The notes: generated by a model not told the origin, from the sequence alone. Positions 45,937 to 56,927 are shown, counted from the stretch's first letter. The stretch is 64,000 nt of DNA from Opitutia bacterium (GCA_018675995.1 JABGWZ010000105.1:1-64000); one strand, 5' to 3'. Translations and numbers: made by a program.

Positions 45937-46473
45937 ATGAGCAGAATTGGAAAAGTACCAGTACAAATACCCGCAGGCGTGGAGGTCAAAATCACTGATC
46001 AGAATGTTTGTATAAAAGGACCGAATGGTGAATTGAGCAAAGATTTTTCACCCCTTGTCTCGATTAGTGAAGCCGACAATACAGTTGTTGTGAAACCAGT
46101 AAACAATACTAGGGCAGCTCAAGCTAATTATGGCACGACACGCTCAATCATTTCAAATATGGTAGAGGGCGTAACTAAACCTTTTAGTAAAGACCTGCTA
46201 ATCGAGGGAGTAGGATTCAGGGCAACCGTTAAGGGAAATAAAATTGATTTGGAACTTGGGTACTCACATCCAATACTCCATGATATTCCTGAAGGTGTTA
46301 CAGTTACCGTAGCTGATAATGTTAAGATACATGTAGAAGGTGCTGACAAACAAAAGGTTGGTCAAATGGCTGCTGAAATTAAAAGTTTTTACCCTGTTGA
46401 GCCATACAAAGGTAAAGGTGTTCGAATTTTAGGTGAATATGTCCGACGCAAGGAAGGTAAAAAATCTGCATAA
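45937..46473 (+). CDS. rplF: 50S ribosomal protein L6
   Basis: MSRIGKVPVQIP; C-terminal EPYKGKGVRILGEYVRRKEGKKSA. Confidence 0.95.
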   Translation: MSRIGKVPVQIPAGVEVKITDQNVCIKGPNGELSKDFSPLVSISEADNTVVVKPVNNTRAAQANYGTTRSIISNMVEGVTKPFSKDLLIEGVGFRATVKGNKIDLELGYSHPILHDIPEGVTVTVADNVKIHVEGADKQKVGQMAAEIKSFYPVEPYKGKGVRILGEYVRRKEGKKSA

Positions 46474-46476
46474 ACA

Positions 46477-46833
46477 ATGAAACTTTCTAAGAAAAAAGAA
46501 CTCGTACAAAAACGTCGCTGGCGTATCCGAAAAAAAATATCAGGAACTTCTGATCGTCCTCGTATTGCTGTACGTTTCACTAATAAGAACATTCACGCAC
46601 AATGTATAGATGATATAAAAGGTCACACCCTTATTGCTTTGTCTACAACCCATGCTGACCACAAGGGTGTTTTACCGAATATGGACGGTTCTAAAATATT
46701 AGGAACTGCTTTCGGAGAACAAATTAAAAACAAGGGTTTCAATTCTATCGTTTTTGACCGCTCAGGTAGAAAGTATCACGGCTGCGTAAAAGCATTTGCT
46801 GATGCACTAAGAGAGCAAGGCTTAAAATTTTAA
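46477..46833 (+). CDS. rplR: 50S ribosomal protein L18
   Basis: [46 protein letters not shown]. Confidence 0.95.
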   Translation: MKLSKKKELVQKRRWRIRKKISGTSDRPRIAVRFTNKNIHAQCIDDIKGHTLIALSTTHADHKGVLPNMDGSKILGTAFGEQIKNKGFNSIVFDRSGRKYHGCVKAFADALREQGLKF

Positions 46834-46838
46834 ATACA

Positions 46839-47429
46839 ATGAGTTATCCGAATCGAAAAAGTAAAAAAGCACCTGTAGTGTCTAATGATGAACCTGAACT
46901 GTTTGAGAAGGTAGTTCACATAAATCGATGTGCAAAAGTTGTAAAGGGTGGTAGAAGATTTAGCTTTGCCGCTCTAGTTGTAGTAGGAGATCAAAATGGT
47001 AAAGTTGGCTTTGGTTATGGAAAAGCTCAAATGGTTCCTGATGCAATCCGTAAAGGCACTGATCAGGCTAAGAAAGCTATGAAAAGTGTTGCCGTTTATG
47101 GCGACACGATTCCGCACTCTATCTTGGGTAATTTTGATGGAGGAAAGGTGTTGTTAAAACCTGCTCGTCAAGGTACAGGCATTATTGCTGGTGGAGGAGT
47201 ACGTGCAGTTGTTGAAGCAGCTGGTGTAAAAAACATTTTGTCTAAATCTTTGGGATCGAACAATCAATTATCTGTTGTTTCAGCAACTATAAATGGTTTA
47301 TCTAAATTGAGGACTGCCCAAACAATATCTAAAGTTCGCGGAGAAGAAGTAAGGGGACCAGCATTTATGGAAACCAAATCTGTTATCGATACAGTTGTTA
47401 GCAGTGTAGAAGAATCGCCTAAATTGTAA
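46839..47429 (+). CDS. rpsE: 30S ribosomal protein S5
   Basis: [25 protein letters not shown]. Confidence 0.96.
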   Translation: MSYPNRKSKKAPVVSNDEPELFEKVVHINRCAKVVKGGRRFSFAALVVVGDQNGKVGFGYGKAQMVPDAIRKGTDQAKKAMKSVAVYGDTIPHSILGNFDGGKVLLKPARQGTGIIAGGGVRAVVEAAGVKNILSKSLGSNNQLSVVSATINGLSKLRTAQTISKVRGEEVRGPAFMETKSVIDTVVSSVEESPKL

Positions 47430-47435
47430 TTTATC

Positions 47436-47867
47436 ATGAAAGAAAACGAAATACCCGCAGGATCAAATCGCAAAAAAAGGTGTATTGGTCGAGGTGAAGG
47501 CAATGGTCATGGAAAAACATCTGGTCGTGGTCATAAAGGAGCAGGTTCAAGGTCAGGATACTCTCTTCGTGCAGGATTTGAAGGTGGGCAAATGCCTCTT
47601 TTCAGAAAATTGCCTCAACGAGGTTTTAACCGTACGCGCTTTCAAAATCCTTGTGCAACTGTTAATCTTTATGAGCTAGATAAGTTATCCGGTGATAAGG
47701 TGGATCTTGAGACTCTCAAAGAAGCTGGGTTAATAAGATCGAATTCCAATGCAGTAAAATTACTAGGATCAGGTGAGGTTACTAAAGCTTTTACAGTCGA
47801 AGTATCAAAACTTTCCAAATCAGCTAAACAAAAAATAGAAGCAGCTGGCGGTTCTATTAAAGAATAA
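47436..47867 (+). CDS. rplO: 50S ribosomal protein L15
   Basis: GRGEGNGHGKTSGRGHKGAGSRSG. Confidence 0.95.
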   Translation: MKENEIPAGSNRKKRCIGRGEGNGHGKTSGRGHKGAGSRSGYSLRAGFEGGQMPLFRKLPQRGFNRTRFQNPCATVNLYELDKLSGDKVDLETLKEAGLIRSNSNAVKLLGSGEVTKAFTVEVSKLSKSAKQKIEAAGGSIKE

Positions 47868-47884
47868 GTCCCACTGTTAATTTC

Positions 47885-49438
47885 ATGCTCTCCGCATTTA
47901 CAAACTGTTTAAAAATACCTGAATTAAGGCAAAAAATATTTTTTACCTTGGCTTTGCTTTTTATCGCACGAGTAGGAGCTAATATTCCTTTGCCTGGGGT
48001 AGACCCATCTCCAATTAAGGAATTTTTTGAATTGAGGGAGCAAACCCGCAGCGAGTCTGAAGGAAACGACATTTTAGGTTTTTACAACATGTTTACTGGG
48101 GGTGCCCTTCTGAATGGTGCTCTTTTTGCACTTGGTATAATGCCTTACATAAGCGCATCAATTATAATGCAATTGATGGGGGCTGTTTTTCCTCAATTGG
48201 CTCGGCTTCAGCAAGAAGGTGAGCCAGGGCGGCAAAAGATTTCACAGTACACGCGCTATCTTACCATTTTCATTTGTTTAGTTCAGGGAGCATTACTAGC
48301 AATTGCACTTCAGAACAGTCCTGGAAGTCTTATACAAGGTTTTAATCCGGCGGAAATTGGATTAGATGGCAAACCGCTTGGAGAAATTGTGGTAGCCTCC
48401 TCCTCAACAATGTTTTTGGTAACATCTGTTATTTTTCTTACTACAGGTTCGCTTATTCTAATGTGGCTTGGTGAGCAAATTACTCAAAGGGGTATCGGCA
48501 ATGGTATTTCCTTACTTATTACTGTGGGAATCTTATCCGACCTTCCTAAGGCCTTAGCTGATGCATATGCTTTAGTGTTTCTTGCTCCTGCTGGTGATAA
48601 TATGGTAATTGTTAAGGCTCTATTGATGGTAGGGTTGTTTTTAGTTGTTGTGAGTGGAATAATTGCCGTTACACAAGCTCAGCGCAAAATACCGGTTCAG
48701 TATGCCAAGAGAATGGTCGGGCGCAAGGTGTTCGGGGGACAAAGTTCATTTCTTCCCTTGAAGGTTAATTATGCGGGTGTCATGCCAGTAATATTTGCCA
48801 GTGCAATTTTAATGTTCCCAGCTCAACTTTTAAGAACTTTGGGGGCAGCAATTGCTGATTCTCCATCTGAAACTAATTGGGCCATAGATTTAGCCAATGT
48901 TTTTGCTGATCGTGGTTTATTTTATTACTTTGTTTACGGAGGACTTATTCTTGTATTCAGTTATTTTTGGGTTTCTATCATGTTTAAGCCCGTCCAGATT
49001 GCTGATGATTTGAAGAAAAATGGAGGTTATGTACCTGGCGTTCGTCCTGGTGCACCTACAGCTCAGTTTCTTGATTTTGTCATGACAAGATTGACATTAG
49101 CAGGTGCGATTTTCTTAACAGCTATTGCAGTATTTCCAGATTTTATTTTCAAGACGGCAAATGTTTCTTACAATGTGGCAACTTTTTTCGGCGGCACTGG
49201 CATGCTTATCATTGTTGGTGTTGTGCTTGATACGATGCGACAATTGGAAACATTTCTCCTTCAAAGGCATTATGACGGATTTTTGCGAAAAGGTAGAATT
49301 CGTGGGCGTTCATCATCACAAGGAATCGAATCTTTGGAAATTAAGGACTTTGAGGCACAATGGCGCTGGCTTATTCGTGGATCAATAATTCTTTTCTTAA
49401 TTGGCTTGGTAGCTTATTTCATGAAGGACGCCATTTAA
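47885..49438 (+). CDS. secY: Preprotein translocase subunit SecY
   Basis: SecY motifs GIMPYISASIIMQL, GIGNGISLLI; 10 TM-type hydrophobicity. Confidence 0.96.
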   Translation: MLSAFTNCLKIPELRQKIFFTLALLFIARVGANIPLPGVDPSPIKEFFELREQTRSESEGNDILGFYNMFTGGALLNGALFALGIMPYISASIIMQLMGAVFPQLARLQQEGEPGRQKISQYTRYLTIFICLVQGALLAIALQNSPGSLIQGFNPAEIGLDGKPLGEIVVASSSTMFLVTSVIFLTTGSLILMWLGEQITQRGIGNGISLLITVGILSDLPKALADAYALVFLAPAGDNMVIVKALLMVGLFLVVVSGIIAVTQAQRKIPVQYAKRMVGRKVFGGQSSFLPLKVNYAGVMPVIFASAILMFPAQLLRTLGAAIADSPSETNWAIDLANVFADRGLFYYFVYGGLILVFSYFWVSIMFKPVQIADDLKKNGGYVPGVRPGAPTAQFLDFVMTRLTLAGAIFLTAIAVFPDFIFKTANVSYNVATFFGGTGMLIIVGVVLDTMRQLETFLLQRHYDGFLRKGRIRGRSSSQGIESLEIKDFEAQWRWLIRGSIILFLIGLVAYFMKDAI

Positions 49439-49474
49439 TTTTATAACTTTTAACCTAAACAGAAAAAACTTATT

Positions 49475-49849
49475 ATGGCTAGATTGCTCGGTGTCGACAT
49501 TCCAAACAGAAAAAAAATTGAATTTTCTTTAAGATATATTTATGGCGTTGGTCCTACTCGTGCCAAAAAAATCTTAGAAGTAACGGGAATCGATCCAAAT
49601 CGACGTACCCAAGATTTAAATGAACAAGAATTAAGTAAAATCAGTAATTATATTATTGATGAAAAGGTTATGGTTGAGGGCGACTTAAGAAGATCAGTCA
49701 CTAACAACTTAAAGCGACTTCAAAGTATCCGTTGCTACCGTGGACTTCGTCATCAGCGTGGACTCCCCGTTCGTGGTCAAAGAACTATTACTAATGCACG
49801 TACTCGCAAAGGCGGGAGAAAAACTGTCAGTGTGGTAAAAAAAGCGTAA
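49475..49849 (+). CDS. rpsM: 30S ribosomal protein S13
   Basis: [37 protein letters not shown]. Confidence 0.96.
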   Translation: MARLLGVDIPNRKKIEFSLRYIYGVGPTRAKKILEVTGIDPNRRTQDLNEQELSKISNYIIDEKVMVEGDLRRSVTNNLKRLQSIRCYRGLRHQRGLPVRGQRTITNARTRKGGRKTVSVVKKA

Positions 49850-49865
49850 TTTTATACAATTTGTA

Positions 49866-50432
49866 ATGAGCGAAGAAGAAAAAAAAGAAGATGTTACTCC
49901 TATTGAGGAGAAAGCACAAAAACTCGAAAAAGTTGAAAAGGCTGAGAAGCCTGAAAAAGAAAATTCTCCTGCAGAAGGTAAAGATGAGAAGGAGGCAAAA
50001 GTAGAGAAGAAAGAAGAAACTGCAGCGGATTTGCTTGGTGCCAATATTGAGCAGGTAAAAATTCGTAAAGCAAAAGGAAGCAAAAATATCACTTCTGGCA
50101 TTTGTTATGTGGTTGCTACATTCAACAATACTAAAGTTTCATTTACTGACATGAAGGGTAATGTTATATCCTGGTCCAGTTCTGGAAAATGTAACTTCAG
50201 AGGCTCGCGTAAATCTACTGCTTATGCTGCACAGGTTGTAACACAAGATGCAGGTAAAGTAGCAATGTCTCATGGCATGAAAGAAGTCTTGGTAAAAGTT
50301 AAAGGTCCCGGCATGGGGCGAGATTCTGCAATCCGTGCATTACAAAGTTTGGGATTTAGCGTATCATCTATTTTGGATGTTACGCCCATTCCTCACAATG
50401 GTTGTCGAGCACCCAAGAGACGCCGCGTTTAA
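49866..50432 (+). CDS. rpsK: 30S ribosomal protein S11 with long charged N-terminal extension
   Basis: [29 protein letters not shown]; about 60 extra N-terminal residues. Confidence 0.95.
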   Translation: MSEEEKKEDVTPIEEKAQKLEKVEKAEKPEKENSPAEGKDEKEAKVEKKEETAADLLGANIEQVKIRKAKGSKNITSGICYVVATFNNTKVSFTDMKGNVISWSSSGKCNFRGSRKSTAYAAQVVTQDAGKVAMSHGMKEVLVKVKGPGMGRDSAIRALQSLGFSVSSILDVTPIPHNGCRAPKRRRV

Positions 50433-50466
50433 TTTACACTATTACTACAGTTAGAAAGTCTTAATT

Positions 50467-51075
50467 ATGTCACGCTACACAGGTCCCACTACTAGAATCA
50501 ATCGCCGTTTTGGAATGGCTTTATTTCCAGCAAATAAAGCATTCGAGAGAAGGGCTTACCCGCCGGGGCAACATGGCCCAAATTTTCGCAGAAAAGTAAG
50601 CGATTATGGACTAGGTTTAATCGAAAAACAAAAATTAAGGCTCATGTACGGTTTAACCGAAAAACAGTTCCGTAATATGTACGAACGTGCGAAGAGGAAA
50701 AAGGGAGTTACCGGTGAAGTTTTTCTTACAATGCTAGAGACACGCCTTGATAATGTTGTTTATCGCTTAGGATTTGCCAAAACAAGACAAGCTGCCAGGC
50801 AATTTGTTAATCATGGTCATCTTTTGGTAAACGGTAAAAAAGTTGATATTCCAAGTTTTGTTGTATCCGAGGGTGATGAAATTGGAGTAAGAGAGAAAAC
50901 TTCCTCTCGTCAAGTGGCTACGAAAAATTTGGAGGGTTCTCAGTACCACCCTTCTCCCCCATGGGTTGAAGTAAATGCCGATTCCCTTCAGGGAACGGTA
51001 ACTCGTTTGCCACAAGCTGATGAACTCGAGCAAAGCGTAAATGTCCAACTTGTCGTCGAATTTTACAGTCGTTAA
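50467..51075 (+). CDS. rpsD: 30S ribosomal protein S4 (zinc-less form)
   Basis: RRAYPPGQHG, S4 domain RLGFAKTRQAARQFVNHGHLLVNGKKVDIPS. Confidence 0.96.
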   Translation: MSRYTGPTTRINRRFGMALFPANKAFERRAYPPGQHGPNFRRKVSDYGLGLIEKQKLRLMYGLTEKQFRNMYERAKRKKGVTGEVFLTMLETRLDNVVYRLGFAKTRQAARQFVNHGHLLVNGKKVDIPSFVVSEGDEIGVREKTSSRQVATKNLEGSQYHPSPPWVEVNADSLQGTVTRLPQADELEQSVNVQLVVEFYSR

Positions 51076-51116
51076 CTATTAAATAAACTTTTTAAGCTCA
51101 ACCCCCACAAATTATC

Positions 51117-52115
51117 ATGGCAACAAGATTAGGAAAATTTGAATTACCAAATCGTCTCGTAAAAGAAGAGGAAACAGCTACTGAAAAGTACGCTAAATTT
51201 ATTGCAGATCCTTTTGAATCCGGATACGGACATACCATTGGCAACGCTTTTCGTAGAGTACTTCTCAGTTCAATAGAGGGTGCAGCGATCTCATCTATCA
51301 AAATCGAAGGTGTTCAACACGAATTTCAAAGCGTTGATGGTATTGTCGAGGATGTAACTGATATAGTTTTGAATTTGAAAAAAATTCTTATTATAAGTCA
51401 CAAGGCTGAGCCTGTTTCGATTACTTTAGATGTTGAAAAAGAGGGCGAAATCACCGCTGGTGATATTTCTCCTATTGAGGGCATTGAAATTATTAACCCT
51501 GAACAAATCATTCTGACAACTGACCGTAAGCAGAAAGTCTTTGCGGAAATGACCGTTACTGTAGGTCGAGGGTTTTGTTTGGGTGAAGATAGTAAAGACG
51601 ATGGCCAACCCATTGGTATGATCAATGTCGATGCTCTTTACAGCCCAGTAAAACTTGTTAAATATGATGTTCAGAATACCCGTGTTGGTCAAATGACTGA
51701 CTACGATAAATTAATTCTAGAGGTTAATACAGACGGTCGTATTTCCCCTGACGACGCACTTAAGCAATCTGCTGCAATCCTTCGCCACCATTTAGATGTA
51801 TTTGATCAGATAAGCGAAGAACAAATTGAATTCGAAAGCCATACTAAAGAAGTAAGCGAAGAGCAAAATCGCCTTAAGAACTTGCTAAGCATGAGTGTAA
51901 ATGAAATTGAATTATCCGTTCGAGCGGCTAATTGCCTTAATAATGCAAACATAACTACTGTAGGAGAACTTGCTACCAAGTCTGAACCGGAAATGCTTAA
52001 GTATAGAAACTTTGGTAAGAAGTCACTTAACGAGATCAAAGCTAAACTTGAACAATTAGGTTTATCTTTAGGTATGAAATTTGAAAGTCGTTTATTGGAA
52101 ACGATCGCTAACTAA
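51117..52115 (+). CDS. rpoA: DNA-directed RNA polymerase alpha subunit
   Basis: GYGHTIGNAFRRVLLSSIEGAAI, alpha-CTD LSVRAANCLNNANI. Confidence 0.97.
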   Translation: MATRLGKFELPNRLVKEEETATEKYAKFIADPFESGYGHTIGNAFRRVLLSSIEGAAISSIKIEGVQHEFQSVDGIVEDVTDIVLNLKKILIISHKAEPVSITLDVEKEGEITAGDISPIEGIEIINPEQIILTTDRKQKVFAEMTVTVGRGFCLGEDSKDDGQPIGMINVDALYSPVKLVKYDVQNTRVGQMTDYDKLILEVNTDGRISPDDALKQSAAILRHHLDVFDQISEEQIEFESHTKEVSEEQNRLKNLLSMSVNEIELSVRAANCLNNANITTVGELATKSEPEMLKYRNFGKKSLNEIKAKLEQLGLSLGMKFESRLLETIAN

Positions 52116-52132
52116 ACAACTGATTTAACAAG

Positions 52133-52834
52133 ATGAGACATCGTAAACACAATCATCTACTTGGTGTTAAAACTGCACACCGTACTTCACTGATTGCAAA
52201 CCTGTCTTGCTCGCTTATTGAAAACGGACGAATCAAGACCACCATTGCAAAGGCCAGAGCTCTGCGCCCTGCTATTGAGAAAGCTATTACTTTAGCCAAA
52301 AAAGCTCATGCCACTGATGACTTGGCTAAGAAACTTCATTATCGAAGACAAGCAATTGCTCGGTTGAGAAGTAAACTGGCTGTGAAAAAGCTTTTTGATG
52401 AATTAGTTGGTCAATTCGCGGGAAGAAACGGTGGGTATACCAGAATTTATAAACTCGCAATTCCTCGCTTAGGCGATGCCGCTGAAATGGGAATCATTGA
52501 ATTTGTCGAAGAACTTCAAAAGAAGAAATCTAAGAAGAAAAGAAGCTCTACTAAATCAATAGCGAACAAATCAAAAACTGAAGACAAAGATATTGATGCT
52601 ACTGAATCTACAGAGCAGTCTAAAGAATCGAGTGACTCTCAATCCTTAGATACAGAAGTTTCAACTAGCGAATCTGAAGAAAAGAAGGATATTGAAAAAG
52701 GTTCTGCTACATCTGAAAAATCAGATACAGAAGGCAATGAAGATGTCTCCGAAGCGGACAATGAAGGTACAGCAACTGACTCATCTAAAAAGAATTCAGA
52801 TACCGAAGCTACTTCAGGTTCTGCCTCACAATAA
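52133..52834 (+). CDS. rplQ: 50S ribosomal protein L17 with long Ser/acidic C-terminal tail
   Basis: MRHRKHNHLLGVKTAHRTSLIANLSCSL; about 105 residues beyond the L17 core. Confidence 0.94.
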   Translation: MRHRKHNHLLGVKTAHRTSLIANLSCSLIENGRIKTTIAKARALRPAIEKAITLAKKAHATDDLAKKLHYRRQAIARLRSKLAVKKLFDELVGQFAGRNGGYTRIYKLAIPRLGDAAEMGIIEFVEELQKKKSKKKRSSTKSIANKSKTEDKDIDATESTEQSKESSDSQSLDTEVSTSESEEKKDIEKGSATSEKSDTEGNEDVSEADNEGTATDSSKKNSDTEATSGSASQ

Positions 52835-52961
52835 TTTGCAGAATAAGAAATCTTTTAAAAGAACTTATTTATTTGGCTTAGTTTGTGTTGCTACAGGCAA
52901 CGCATATGCTTTTGTTTTCTTATTTCAGTAATTAAGAAGTCATTTCTAATTTTATATATTT

Positions 52962-54500
52962 ATGCCTCATACTATAGTAGTTCTAGATTTTGGTTCGCAA
53001 TATACTCAGGTTATTGCAAGGCGAATTCGGGAGGCAAATGTTTACTCTAAGGTTCTTCCTTTCAATACTGCAATCAGTGAGATCAATAAAATTAATCCCG
53101 CTGGGATTATATTATCAGGCGGCCCAGCAAGTGTTCACACTAAGGGAGCTCCAAAACCCAAAAAAGAAATTTTTAACTTAGGCATTCCAATTCTCGGAAT
53201 TTGTTACGGCTTACAATTAATGGCGTCAATGCTCGGTGGAGAAGTTAAGAAAAGCCAACTCAGAGAATATGGTCGCGGAAAGTTGACCATTCTAAAAAAA
53301 GGACTTCTTTTAAAGAATTTACCAAAACAACTTACCGTTTGGAATTCCCATGGTGATTGTCTGGTTAGTCTGCCGAAGGGTTTTCAAGCATTGGCTAAAA
53401 CTGAAAACTCGAGTTATGCATCAATTGAAAACTCTGATAAAAAGTTTTATGGAATACAGTTTCACCCAGAAGTAGAACATTCTGAAAAAGGTGTAGAAAT
53501 AATTAGAAACTTTCTTTTTACTGTTTGTAAGTGTAAAGCAGATTGGGGGATGGATGATTTTACCATTTCCGCAGTTAATGAAATTAAGCAGAAAGTAGGG
53601 GGGAAGAAAGTAATTCTAGGCTTAAGCGGTGGAGTCGACTCGTCAGTCGCTGCTGCATTAATTCATCGAGCTATTGGCAACCAGCTAACTTGTATTTTTG
53701 TTGATAACGGCTTGCTTAGATTAAACGAACGCGAGCAGGTTAAAGAGCTATTTAAACAGCACATACCCGGTAAACTAAAAGTTGTTCTTGCTGGAAATTT
53801 ATTTCTTTCAAAGCTTAAAGGTGTAACCGATCCGGAGAAAAAAAGAAAAATCATCGGAAAAACATTTATCGAAGTATTTGATGCAGAAGTAAGAAAACTG
53901 GGAAAAGTTGATTATCTTGCTCAGGGAACATTGTATCCAGATGTCATCGAAAGCGTTCCAATTGAGGGCAACCCAGCTTCATTAATTAAAAGTCATCATA
54001 ATGTTGGTGGTTTACCAAAGAAAATGAAGTTAGCTTTGTTGGAACCACTTCGGGAATTATTTAAAGATGAGGTCAGAAACTTGGGGCGTTCTCTTGGTCT
54101 CAGCGAATATGTTTTAATGCGCCACCCATTTCCTGGTCCAGGACTTGGAGTCCGCGTAATAGGCGCTCTTACATCAAAAAATTTGAGAGTCTTGAGGGAA
54201 GCTGACTCTATTTTTATTGATGAACTAAACAGTTCTGGTTGGTATCATAAACTTTGGCAGGCATTTTGTGTTTTTCTTCCCGTTAAAAGTGTTGGCGTGA
54301 TGGGTGACGAAAGAACTTATGAAAATGTAATTTCACTCAGGGCGGTAACAAGTAGCGATGCTATGACAGCAGATTGGGCTCAATTACCTGACAAATTATT
54401 AAGGAAAGTTTCTAATCGAATCATTAATGAAGTAAAAGGAGCTAATCGGGTTGTTTATGATATTAGTTCTAAGCCACCTAGCACGATAGAGTGGGAGTAG
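52962..54500 (+). CDS. guaA: GMP synthase (glutamine-hydrolysing)
   Basis: [42 protein letters not shown]. Confidence 0.96.
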   Translation: MPHTIVVLDFGSQYTQVIARRIREANVYSKVLPFNTAISEINKINPAGIILSGGPASVHTKGAPKPKKEIFNLGIPILGICYGLQLMASMLGGEVKKSQLREYGRGKLTILKKGLLLKNLPKQLTVWNSHGDCLVSLPKGFQALAKTENSSYASIENSDKKFYGIQFHPEVEHSEKGVEIIRNFLFTVCKCKADWGMDDFTISAVNEIKQKVGGKKVILGLSGGVDSSVAAALIHRAIGNQLTCIFVDNGLLRLNEREQVKELFKQHIPGKLKVVLAGNLFLSKLKGVTDPEKKRKIIGKTFIEVFDAEVRKLGKVDYLAQGTLYPDVIESVPIEGNPASLIKSHHNVGGLPKKMKLALLEPLRELFKDEVRNLGRSLGLSEYVLMRHPFPGPGLGVRVIGALTSKNLRVLREADSIFIDELNSSGWYHKLWQAFCVFLPVKSVGVMGDERTYENVISLRAVTSSDAMTADWAQLPDKLLRKVSNRIINEVKGANRVVYDISSKPPSTIEWE

Positions 54501-54515
54501 TCTCCCCTAGATCAT

Positions 54516-55811
54516 ATGAATGAAGGATTTACAAGATATAATGATGGTTTGTTTGAAACATTAGGTGAATTTTGTTCCTTTTCTAGTTCTCAAGATCAAG
54601 TGCAGAGAGTTGTTGAAGAAATACTTCAAGACATAAAGCTCAATGGGGATGAAGCGTTACTAAGAAGAACTTTACTTTATGATAAAGCGACCTTAACTAA
54701 AAGAGAGCTTGCTGTAAGTAAATCAGAATTAGATATTGCTCGTAAGCGCTTATCTGAGACTGAAAATAAAAGCATTCTGGATGCGATTAAGAATGTTACT
54801 CTTTTCCATGAGAAAAGTATTCCAGAGAATTGGAACAGTGTTAATTTACATGGAGCAAAAGTAGGTGAATTATATTACCCTATTCGTAGAGTTGGAATCT
54901 ATATTCCAGGGGGAAATGTGCCTTTAATTTCGACAGTCATTATGACTGTTACTCTTGCTAGGGTTGCAAATGTTAATGAAATTGTAGTTGTTACCCCCCC
55001 AGATTCCAATGGCATGATTGCCCCACAAATGCTGGCAACGTTAGATATTCTTGGTATTAAAGAAATTTATAAGGCAGGTGGAGCTCAAGCTATTGCTGCT
55101 TTGGCATATGGTACTGAAACAATACCTGTTGTGGATAAGATATTTGGACCAGGAAACTCCTTTGTAAATGAGGCGAAAAGACAGGTTTACGGAACTGTCG
55201 GAATCGATTTACTACCTGGCCCAAGTGAAGTAATGGTAATTGCGGATTCAACCGCAAATGCATCTTTTGTTGCTGCAGCTTTGCTTGCTCAAGCCGAACA
55301 TGGGTCTGGAAAGGAAAAAATCTTCTTACTTTTTTCTGAAGAGAAACAGTTCCAAGAAATTCTAGTTGAGATCAATCTGCAGTTGGAAAAATTAACCCAT
55401 AAAGAAGCTATAAGAAAAGTCCTTACAAATGGATTCTTAGCAGTTCATCTTTCCTCATTAGAGCGAATGGTAGAAGTTGCCAATTTTGTTGCCCCAGAGC
55501 ATTTAGAATTACAGGTTGACGACTGTAATGTGGATTACTTGGTCAAAAATATTACCACGGCCGGAGCATTTCTTGTAGGGCATATGACCGCTACATCGCT
55601 AGGAGATTTTCTTGCTGGTCCAAGTCATGTTTTACCTACGGGAAGATCCTCACGCTTTTCATCCGGCTTACGGTTGCATGACTTTTTACGTCGTTCGAGT
55701 TTTATAAAATACGATAAAGATTCATCCATAAAAGCAGCACCAGCGTTGAAGGTTTTTGCTGAAATGGAAAAACTTGACGGTCATGGTAGGTCGTTTTCTA
55801 TTCGACTCTGA
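54516..55811 (+). CDS. hisD: Histidinol dehydrogenase
   Basis: VGIYIPGG, GPGNSFVNEAKRQV, ATSLGDFLAGPSHVLPTG. Confidence 0.95.
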   Translation: MNEGFTRYNDGLFETLGEFCSFSSSQDQVQRVVEEILQDIKLNGDEALLRRTLLYDKATLTKRELAVSKSELDIARKRLSETENKSILDAIKNVTLFHEKSIPENWNSVNLHGAKVGELYYPIRRVGIYIPGGNVPLISTVIMTVTLARVANVNEIVVVTPPDSNGMIAPQMLATLDILGIKEIYKAGGAQAIAALAYGTETIPVVDKIFGPGNSFVNEAKRQVYGTVGIDLLPGPSEVMVIADSTANASFVAAALLAQAEHGSGKEKIFLLFSEEKQFQEILVEINLQLEKLTHKEAIRKVLTNGFLAVHLSSLERMVEVANFVAPEHLELQVDDCNVDYLVKNITTAGAFLVGHMTATSLGDFLAGPSHVLPTGRSSRFSSGLRLHDFLRRSSFIKYDKDSSIKAAPALKVFAEMEKLDGHGRSFSIRL

Positions 55812-55829
55812 AAAGTCTGATTTCTCAAA

Positions 55830-56927
55830 ATGTTCACTAACGACCTTGTCTCCCAAAATATTTCAGGTCATGAACCTTATATTCCTGGTAGGCAGCCAAA
55901 GTTAAATGCTGAAACGATCAAACTTAATACAAATGAAAACCCCTACCCGCCATCACCTCTTATTTCAGATGGACTTCATGAACATATTGACAATCTTAGG
56001 CTCTACCCAGATTCATCTTGTGAAGAGTTAAGAAATTCAATTGCACAGCTCCATAGTGTAGATCCAGATGAGGTCATAATTGGAAATGGATCAGATGATA
56101 TTCTGAATCTATGTACACGTTGTTTTTCTGATGTATCCAAACCAATAGGTTTTTTTGAACCAAGTTACTCGCTTTATAATGTTTTAGGCTCTCTACAGGG
56201 TTGTCCGGTAAAAAAAATACCATTTCAAGATAATACATTCGAAATCAAAAATGATCTTGTCTCAAAATCAAAAACGAATTTATTTTTTATAACAAGCCCA
56301 CATGCACCTACCGGAAGGACTTATGAAAATTCTCTTTTTTCTTCTATTTTAAAAAATTATCGTGGTATTTTAGTTATTGATGAAGCTTACGCTGATTTCG
56401 CATCTACCAATGCAATAAACTTATTAAAAGAAAGCGAAAGGCTAATTATTACTAGAACTCTTTCAAAGTCTTATTCACTTGCAGGGTTACGAGTGGGGTA
56501 TGGTTTAGGATCTAAGAAAATAATTTCTGTTCTTAACCGTGCAAGAGAAGTTTATAATGTGGACAGAATTGCTCAGTATATTGCATGGGTTGCCTTGAAC
56601 GACCGAGATTATTTTTCAGAGACAAAAACAAAGATTATTAACTCTCGAGAAAAACTTTATTCTAAGTTTAAAGAATGGGGGTGGGATACTTACAAAAGTG
56701 GTGCCAACTTTTTATTTACCCGTCCGGTTGATAATAATGGTAATAGTGGAAAAGATATTGCTCAATCGTTATTTAATTTTTTGCAGCACCACCAAATTTT
56801 CACCCGTTATTTCCCAGCACACATTTTAACTGAACCATATTTGAGAATCAGTATTGGCAAAGAAAGAGAAATGGATATGCTAGTTACTAAATTGATTCAA
56901 TGGCAAACCAAAGATCTGCAAGTATAA
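55830..56927 (+). CDS. hisC: Histidinol-phosphate aminotransferase
   Basis: [34 protein letters not shown] lysine motif. Confidence 0.94.
   Translation: MFTNDLVSQNISGHEPYIPGRQPKLNAETIKLNTNENPYPPSPLISDGLHEHIDNLRLYPDSSCEELRNSIAQLHSVDPDEVIIGNGSDDILNLCTRCFSDVSKPIGFFEPSYSLYNVLGSLQGCPVKKIPFQDNTFEIKNDLVSKSKTNLFFITSPHAPTGRTYENSLFSSILKNYRGILVIDEAYADFASTNAINLLKESERLIITRTLSKSYSLAGLRVGYGLGSKKIISVLNRAREVYNVDRIAQYIAWVALNDRDYFSETKTKIINSREKLYSKFKEWGWDTYKSGANFLFTRPVDNNGNSGKDIAQSLFNFLQHHQIFTRYFPAHILTEPYLRISIGKEREMDMLVTKLIQWQTKDLQV

Noticed and set aside
52887-52930. GTTGC-TACAG-GCAAC hairpin after rplQ as operon terminator
   Set aside because: Stem only 5 bp and the T-run is distant and broken; not strong enough to call
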